A stretch of DNA of 64,000 nt from Excoecaria cochinchinensis (lineage: Eukaryota; Streptophyta; Magnoliopsida; Malpighiales; Euphorbiaceae), in contig CANTUQ010000077.1 of NCBI GenBank assembly GCA_947683425.1, forward strand, positions 4,023,001 through 4,087,000. Reading direction: 5' to 3'. Under the pieces are notes generated by a model. The model made no database searches. It saw nothing but the letters and a program-made list of their open reading frames with translations, and had not been told where the DNA came from. Position numbers and translations under genes: made by a program. Shown here one piece after another: positions 58,064 to 64,000 of the stretch (position 1 is the first letter of the stretch; every line of letters begins with the position of its first letter).

Positions 58064-59175
58064 TGTATACACCGGGTCCCGAGGCGTTCCAAGATCAGGA
58101 TTACCCGATGATAAAAATAATACTTGCCACAAGTAAAGGTATCGAAAATAATATTTCTCTTGTCGAGACCCTTTTTTTAAAAAAAATAAACAAATAAACA
58201 AATAAATATTTATTATTATAAAAAAAATAAATTAAAAAATTAGGAAGTGTTATTTTTTATATATCAAAATTTTAATTAAAAAATATAAATATTTAAAATG
58301 GGAATTAAAAGTAATTAATTAAAGATTTAATTTGAAAAAAAAAATATGAAAACATGAAAAAGTTGAAAACGTGAATTAAGGGCTTTTGGTGGCCTTATGT
58401 GGGAATTCCACATGCGGCCACATGTGAGAATTCCACATGCAGCCGCATGTGGAGGCTTTCCACATGTGGCCTCCATGCCACATGCTTCCTCACCGGCAAA
58501 ATTTTGGGGACTGAAAAAATCAGGTATTTTTCATATTTTGGGGTGATTTTGAAAGAATAAAAATTGAAAGTTAATTGGGTTTTTTCCATTTTAGAAATAC
58601 AGTGAAATTAAATGGGAATTGGCTTTCATTTGAAGGGGGGCTGCATTTTTTCAAACAAGAAAAAGAAAAGGGTTTTCTCTCAAGCTTTGGGGTAGACGAG
58701 ACCATCTTCAAAAAATTCTTAAGCATTTTTCAATTTTCAATCTTTTTGTCTCTAAAAAATATTTCATCTTTGGTTTGATTTGAGTAAGAAAAATTAATTT
58801 TTTTTGCTTGATCATCCCACCTAAATTATTTTTTCCGCGTTTTATTTGTTAAAACTTAGATTTTTTCCAAATATTTTCGTGTTTATTACCATAAATTCGA
58901 CAATGAGAACGGATTAAGACACCGTTTTCTTCGATTTATAAACTCTGAGGGTAAATATTCTTCGACCCCCTTGTTATCAATCTATTTCCTAATTTTTTGT
59001 CATCATAAATATTAAGGTTTCATTATTATTTCATGTCATTATGCCTTGATTAATTTTTTGTTGCTAATATTCTCATACTATTGATGAATATGCCCCTAAG
59101 ACTATTATTTTCTTCATGACCATTATTCTCTTCACAATTTTGTCAAAGTGATTCTCGTAGCCATTACCTCCCTAC

Positions 59176-59243
<68 letters not shown>

Positions 59244-59287
59244 TCCAGTTACTTTCATTATTATTATTATTATTACTCCCCTATCAC

Positions 59288-59335
<48 letters not shown>

Positions 59336-59361
59336 TACTACTACTACTACTCCCCTGTCAC

Positions 59362-59443
<82 letters not shown>

Positions 59444-59570
59444 TTATTGTTATTATTGCTATTATTTTGACATTGTTTTTTATTATTATTATTCCTAAGC
59501 TTTTGCATGACTTATTTTTTTAATTCTCTTTGCATGTAAATCATTTGTATATGAAATTAATATGTCCTAT
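58064..59570 (+). repeat. 3' LTR of the Ogre/Tat element, cut by copia insertion
   Basis: It starts TGTATACACCGGGTCCCGAG. It follows the 5' LTR base for base with scattered differences up to about position 1,310 of that LTR, then is broken at 59570 by the copia LTR. Palindromes are present (58395-58480) but the first is shortened and the TATA is lost. The Leu-rich ORF at 59148 is a translation of a microsatellite. Confidence 0.93.
59175..59445. repeat. Expanded (ATT)n/(GTT)n/(ACT)n microsatellite
   Basis: Blocks of ATT, GTT, ATT, ACT and ATT again, separated by short CCC-containing spacers that are themselves repeated (ACTCCCCTATCACT and ACTCCCCTGTCACC). It is about 3-4 times as long as the tract in the 5' LTR. 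Confidence 0.95.
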
Positions 59571-59976
59571 TGATGGAAAATAAATAAATAAAGGAAAACA
59601 AAACGTACTTGTTTGTAGCGCGGTAATCACGTTGCGGAAGCGGTACAAGGATCTTCCTTTATTGGTCACCGGTCTGGCTTTTACCCACTCGGGATAATAG
59701 CAGCTAAATCACAATCTAGAAGTCCCTGAAAGATTAACACAAAATAATCGTGAGTGGGAACGAGCAGCCTTGCGGCATATAAGTTTTCTCGTTACCAAAT
59801 TATGAGGACCTCACCTCTATTTATAGAGGTCCTAAAGGCTAGAGTCTTAACCCCAGTCTAACTCAGAATCCTTTCTGAGATAGGATTTGGTAATTTAATT
59901 TAGATTAAATAACTCAATTTAATCTGGATAGGAACTCAATCCTATATAGAGTCATGGGCGTATCATAACTCTATCA
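59571..59976 (-). repeat. 3' LTR of copia element 2 (406 bp)
   Basis: Minus-strand ends are TGATAGAGTTATGATACG at 59976 and TTTTCCATCA at 59571, with TGAT/ATCA inverted ends. The left boundary is exact because the interrupted Ogre LTR can be compared with its partner. The right boundary is set by the purine tract. Confidence 0.8.
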
Positions 59977-59984
59977 TCTCCCAC
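59977..59984 (-). other. Polypurine tract of copia element 2
   Basis: The minus strand reads GTGGGAGA directly before the LTR, the form common in plant copia elements. Confidence 0.8.
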
Positions 59985-61085
59985 TCGCACATGACGGAAC
60001 ACATTTCATATATATAATCTTCAGTTATACAGACTAATAGATTGTGTGACCAGCATACCTCGAGAGCACATTTGCTATACACCTGTTTGGGATATATAGC
60101 TTCTCGAAAAGGCGATCCTTTTATTTCACGTATGCCTAACCATAGACCACCTTCTCACAATCACCGTTTTAGCTCATGATCTCATAAAACGCCATTCGTG
60201 TTCACTATTATGTTTCTACTCATAGAAACAATAATAGATATGTTGGTGAACCACGAATTCTTATGAATGTGATCAAAAGGTTATCTTCCCCTCTTACTAT
60301 ATGCCATCCATCATGATTCAACTCGCTTTTCTAGTTGGATCCGCCAGGCCTAAATTTTTTCCAGACCTCTTGGAGACTAACCGAGCTAGCCACATCGAAC
60401 CATATTTCAGGGATAAGTTAAGGGTTCTAAGGGTCAATATATATTAACAGGGTCTCACAATAGGGAAAGTTGAGATCAATTGTATTAAATTCCCATCCCT
60501 TTGGTCACTAAAGCACACACGGTATAAAACATGTGTTATGGTGTTCTTTCCTTCCCTTAAAGGAGCGCATGTCTCACATTAAAATAATGTGGATATAAAA
60601 ACACCATACAGAAGCGTAAGGTTGCGATGCGCCGAAGCACCCAACTTTAGTTCACTTACTTAAGAACTACTTCTGGCTCTTAAGACAGAACATGGTAGTT
60701 ACACATAACTATCCATCGGATCCCATACGATCCTTATTTTGGATCTCAATCCAAAGCATACAACCTTATGTATGACTTTATCTTGCACCTTAATAAGACA
60801 AATCTTGTAATTTCTGCAAGACGGCACTTTCATTTTGAACAGGCTCTCGAGCATACTCATTTGTTCAAAATTCGCCTCATCTTAGTCTTTGCCAACTAGT
60901 TGACAAAACCAAGGTAAACACCCTTGTGAGTGGGCTACTTCTCTGTCTGACATGCTCAAACTCAAACAATTAACAGTAAATGTTCACATTTTAAACATTC
61001 ACACTCATGTATTGCCAACAATGAACTTTATTATTATTCATAAATAATAATGTTAAGGGATTACAAAAAATAAAGTCAGTACACA
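59985..61085 (-). other. Long 3' untranslated region of copia element 2
   Basis: About 1.1 kb separates the pol stop from the polypurine tract; in most copia elements this gap is short. I found no ORF with recognisable similarity on either strand. Confidence 0.7.
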
Positions 61086-64000
61086 TCAAATTCTACGCAA
61101 ACCCTGAAATCTAATGTGTCTCTCAAACACATCTCTAGTTACAGGTTTAGTTAACGGATCTGCTATCATATCATGCGTAGATAAGTACTGTAAGTTCACA
61201 TCTCCCCGTGCAACTACATCTCTAATATAATGATACTTGATGTCGATATGCTTAGTCCTACTATGAAATTTCGGATCTTTTATGTAAGCTATCGATGATT
61301 GACTGTCGCTAAAGACTGTCACTTGTCCATCCGAGGTAGTTACTCTTAAATGGTCCATCAACCGTTTTAGCCAAACTGCCTCTTGTACTGTAGCTGCGGA
61401 AGCTACGAATTCAGCTTCCATCATTGATAAGGCTACATAGGTTTGTTTCTTGCTACTCCATGAGATGGCACCCTTGCCAAGCAAGAATATGAAACCTGAA
61501 GTGGATTTCCTCTCGTCCACATTTCCAGCCCAATCAGCATCAGTGTATCCTCTCAATTGCAGATCCTTGCCTTCATAACAGAGAGAATAATCTGCTGTAC
61601 CTTTGAGGTATCTAAGTATCCTCTTTACTGCTTTCCAATGTGCTTCGCCTGGGTTAGATTTATATCTACTCGCCATGCCCACTGCATAGCAAATGTCCGG
61701 TCTCGTACACAACATAGCATACATGAGACTACCCACGGCACTGGCATAAGGAACGTCTCTCATACGCTCCACTTCATCTGGCGTTTTAGGACACATCTCT
61801 TTGCTAAGAAACTGATTCTTGGCAATGGGGCAGGCTATGGGTTTGCAGTTCTGCATATTGAACCGTTCAAGGACTTTGTTGATATATGTCTCTTGGGAAA
61901 GGGACAACAACCTTCTCGAACGATCTCTTGAAATCTTAACTCCAAGAATATAATCTGCATTACCCATATCATTCATTTCAAAGTTGGACGATAACCAATC
62001 TTTGATTTGATTTACGTACGCTTTGTCATTTCCAGCTATTAGTATGTCGTCTGCATACAATGTTAAAATGACAAAGTTATTTTTAGAGCTTTTATTATAC
62101 ATGCAATGGTCTTCATCAATCATGTTGAACCCATTCAACATAATTGTATCATGAAATCTAAAATACCATTGTCGCGAAGACTGTTTCAAGCCATAGATTG
62201 ATCTTTTCAATCGGCAAACCTTATGTTCGCTGCCTTTTTCGATGAAACCTACAGATTGTTCCATGTAGATTTCTTCATTCAGTTCTCCATTGAGAAAAGC
62301 AGTCTTTACATCCATTTGATGTAGCTCAAGGTCTAAACTCGCCACTATGGCAAGAATTAACCTTATAGACGTAAATCTCACAACAGGAGAGAAAGTCTCC
62401 TCATAGTCAATCCCTTCCTGCTGTGTAAACCCCTTAGCGACTAGCCGAGCTTTGTATCTTTCGATACTTCCATCAGCTTTTCGCTTTACCTTGAGAATCC
62501 ATTTGTTCCCAATCGGTTTGCGTCCTTCCGGTAGATCAACCAGTTTCCAAACATGGTTTGACCTCATCGATGCTATTTTTTCTTCCATTGCATTGATCCA
62601 TTTTTCTTTAGCTGGGCATGAGAAAGCCTCTTTTATGTTTTTAGGCTCTTCATCATCTTGTGGGGTAATCAAAAGGGCTTCGTTCAAGCCTTCGATCTCA
62701 AATCGTCGGCGAGGAACACTTATCCTTTTAGATTTACGCAGTTCCGAATCTTGATAAACATGTCTCATATATTCATCGTAATTCGGAATACTCCCACTGG
62801 GACCATGTTCCATACTCCCACTGGAGTCAGGAATGCTCCCACTCAAATCAGGGTCTCGAACATCCGGATCATGTAGAGGAGGAAGATCTTGACCTTCTTC
62901 CTCTAATTCCCTCCCACTCGGATGGAGTGATCCTGATGGGTCATCTTCCTGAGTTTCATAGAAAGTGAAATTTTGATTCACTTCGCCCAACTTTGGAAAC
63001 TCATTTTCCAAGAATATGACATCTCGTGATTCAAATTCAGTCACAGAACCATTCTCTTGCTCACCCATGAATACGTATCCTTTTGATACTTCAGAATATC
63101 TCACAAAGATACTCTTTTTACCTCTTGGTCCCAATTTACCAAATTTACTTGAGGTATCATGGACGTAAGCAGCACAACCCCAAGGTCGTAGATGGCTTAG
63201 GTCAGGCTGTCGACCTGTCCACAACTCATAAGGTGTGGATGTGACTGATTTTGAGGGCACTCGGTTTAGAACATACGTGGCAGTAAGTAAAGCATCTCCC
63301 CAATAGGAGATGGGAAAATTTGCTTCTGCCATCATAGATCTAACCATATCAAGGAGAGTCATATTTCTCCTTTCTGCAACACCGTTTTGTTGTGGAGTTC
63401 TGGGAATGGACAACTGATGTTCAATCCCTTTTTCATCACATAAAGCTTTAAATTCATCTGAAAGATATTCCCGACCTCGGTCAGTTCTTAAAGCTTTGAT
63501 CTTTTTATCTAATTGATTCTCAACTAAGTTCATAAAAGTTTTGAAGCAACTCAATGCTTCTGACTTGTGAGAAATCAAATAGACATGACCATACCTTGTA
63601 TAGTCATCTATAAATGTGATGAAATAGTAGGCCCCATGCCTTGCCCTCACATTCATTGGACCACAAACATCAGAATGAATTAATTGTAATGGAAAATCAG
63701 CTCTAGTTCCTTTTCCGAACGGTTTTCTCACTAGTTTCCCTTTTAGACAATGCTCACAAGTAGGTAATTCGACCTCATTCAAATCACCTAGTAAACCAAC
63801 TTTGGCTAACCGACTCATTCGATTTTGCCCAATATGGTTTAATCTAGCATGCCACAATTTCACATGATTCTCATTATTATGTGAAGTAGAAGAGATTAAA
63901 GAAAAACTATTATTATTAATAAAGTTAGGATCGATATCCAAAACAATGAAATTGTTCGAAATAAAACCAGAACCATAATAGACATCATTCAAACATAAGT
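61086..64000 (-). CDS. Copia element 2 pol (integrase, reverse transcriptase, RNase H), N-terminus beyond window
   Basis: The frame is open from the window edge to the stop at 61086; the first in-window residues are part of a longer chain, so the start is not here. Residues counted from 63992: GAG-pre-integrase KLWHARLNHIGQ (45-56); integrase Asp108, Asp171 (RTDRGREY) and Glu207 (GVAERRN); a Ser/Pro/Gly linker with repeated SGSxP motifs (352-403); reverse transcriptase with MDVKTAFLNG (560-569) and YADD (646-649; YVDD is usual in copia); RNase H with YTDADWAG and the EAEF and DSQSS motifs; the end is RFQGLRRI. No stop or frameshift is seen, so it may be functional if gag is intact. Confidence 0.95.
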   Translation of the reverse strand, partial: LCLNDVYYGSGFISNNFIVLDIDPNFINNNSFSLISSTSHNNENHVKLWHARLNHIGQNRMSRLAKVGLLGDLNEVELPTCEHCLKGKLVRKPFGKGTRADFPLQLIHSDVCGPMNVRARHGAYYFITFIDDYTRYGHVYLISHKSEALSCFKTFMNLVENQLDKKIKALRTDRGREYLSDEFKALCDEKGIEHQLSIPRTPQQNGVAERRNMTLLDMVRSMMAEANFPISYWGDALLTATYVLNRVPSKSVTSTPYELWTGRQPDLSHLRPWGCAAYVHDTSSKFGKLGPRGKKSIFVRYSEVSKGYVFMGEQENGSVTEFESRDVIFLENEFPKLGEVNQNFTFYETQEDDPSGSLHPSGRELEEEGQDLPPLHDPDVRDPDLSGSIPDSSGSMEHGPSGSIPNYDEYMRHVYQDSELRKSKRISVPRRRFEIEGLNEALLITPQDDEEPKNIKEAFSCPAKEKWINAMEEKIASMRSNHVWKLVDLPEGRKPIGNKWILKVKRKADGSIERYKARLVAKGFTQQEGIDYEETFSPVVRFTSIRLILAIVASLDLELHQMDVKTAFLNGELNEEIYMEQSVGFIEKGSEHKVCRLKRSIYGLKQSSRQWYFRFHDTIMLNGFNMIDEDHCMYNKSSKNNFVILTLYADDILIAGNDKAYVNQIKDWLSSNFEMNDMGNADYILGVKISRDRSRRLLSLSQETYINKVLERFNMQNCKPIACPIAKNQFLSKEMCPKTPDEVERMRDVPYASAVGSLMYAMLCTRPDICYAVGMASRYKSNPGEAHWKAVKRILRYLKGTADYSLCYEGKDLQLRGYTDADWAGNVDERKSTSGFIFLLGKGAISWSSKKQTYVALSMMEAEFVASAATVQEAVWLKRLMDHLRVTTSDGQVTVFSDSQSSIAYIKDPKFHSRTKHIDIKYHYIRDVVARGDVNLQYLSTHDMIADPLTKPVTRDVFERHIRFQGLRRI

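Larger units (their letters stand above)
49662..59570 (+). mobile_element. Ogre/Tat-type Ty3/gypsy element, internally deleted
   Basis: It has a 5' LTR (49662-52071), a primer site (52075-52089), decayed gag (52727-54445), fragments of pol (54590-55700), a long non-coding tail with two tandem arrays (57148-57900), and a 3' LTR (58064 onward) cut at 59570 by a copia insertion. The primer site TGGCGACTCCGCTGG, the gag zinc-finger variant, the KVFAWSYEDIPG motif at the start of reverse transcriptase and the repeat-rich 3' tail all point to the Tat/Ogre lineage. The 5' flank CTCCC (49657-49661) should be its target duplication; the other side is off-window. Confidence 0.9.
59571..64000 (-). mobile_element. 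Ty1/copia element 2, 3' part, runs off right edge
   Basis: On the minus strand: an open pol frame (64000 to 61086), about 1.1 kb of 3' untranslated sequence, a polypurine tract (59984-59977) and a 406-bp 3' LTR (59976-59571) inserted in the Ogre 3' LTR after CCTAT. Gag and the 5' LTR lie beyond the window. Confidence 0.92.

Noticed and set aside
59148..59498. A Leu/Ile-rich, membrane-like ORF of 116 codons.
   Set aside because: It is a translation of (ATT)n, (GTT)n and (ACT)n microsatellites.
1..64000. rRNA, tRNA, snRNA or microRNA genes.
   Set aside because: No recognisable conserved RNA sequence was seen; tRNA-like matches are only the primer-binding sites of retroelements.

Overview
This 64 kb window is plant nuclear DNA, most likely from a eudicot. 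It is AT-rich and consists almost entirely of transposable elements inserted into one another. I found no host single-copy gene, rRNA, tRNA or CRISPR array. The plant assignment rests on the element families: Ty1/copia and Ty3/gypsy elements primed by initiator tRNA-Met, a Tekay-type chromovirus, Ogre/Tat-type gypsy LTRs, an En/Spm (CACTA) transposon with tnp2 and Ptta/En-Spm genes, and Mutator-like MITEs.

Layout, left to right. 1-6633 (minus): the 5' part of a copia element (1.88 kb LTR, tRNA-Met primer site, long leader, and a gag-pol frame open for 987 codons to the window edge). 6634-9291 and 23727-27770 (minus): two halves of one tandem array of ~1.7 kb units carrying decayed 'putative gypsy type transposon' (Transposase_28-like) coiled-coil ORFs. 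The array is split by a solo Ogre/Tat-like LTR (9292-23721, target duplication CCATC). That LTR is itself split by a nearly complete Tekay/Del-like gypsy element (9968-21596, target duplication AAACA). 28259-44040: a short LTR split by a 15.2 kb CACTA transposon (28426-43645, target duplication AAG). The CACTA contains another solo Ogre/Tat LTR (40712-42844, target duplication AATAC). 44041-45990 (plus): a second Transposase_28-like coiled-coil ORF remnant. 46396-46911 and 47198-47714: twin Mutator-type MITEs. 48095-49010 (minus): a gypsy integrase fossil. 49094-49661: one end of a different CACTA family. 49662-59570: an internally deleted Ogre/Tat element with both LTRs, decayed gag, fragments of pol and a tail with two satellite-like tandem arrays. 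59571-64000 (minus): a second copia element inserted into the Ogre 3' LTR, with an open pol frame running off the right edge.

Four insertions have target-site duplications readable at both ends, so their relative order can be read directly. Most coding regions carry nonsense codons. Many of these look like TGG to TAG/TGA or CAG to TAG changes, as expected from deamination of methylated cytosine. The copia frames at the two window edges are the exceptions and are open as far as they can be seen.

I did not find a clearly new biological system. The observations most worth following up are: (i) a tandemly amplified antisense ORF next to an LTR, in a head-to-head arrangement with a second copy of the same gene type; (ii) family-specific perfect palindromes just upstream of the TATA box in two Ogre/Tat LTRs; (iii) a 10-nt copy of the primer-binding-site core at a similar place inside three Ogre/Tat LTRs; and (iv) a young-looking gypsy copy whose genes are broken although its LTRs are almost identical.
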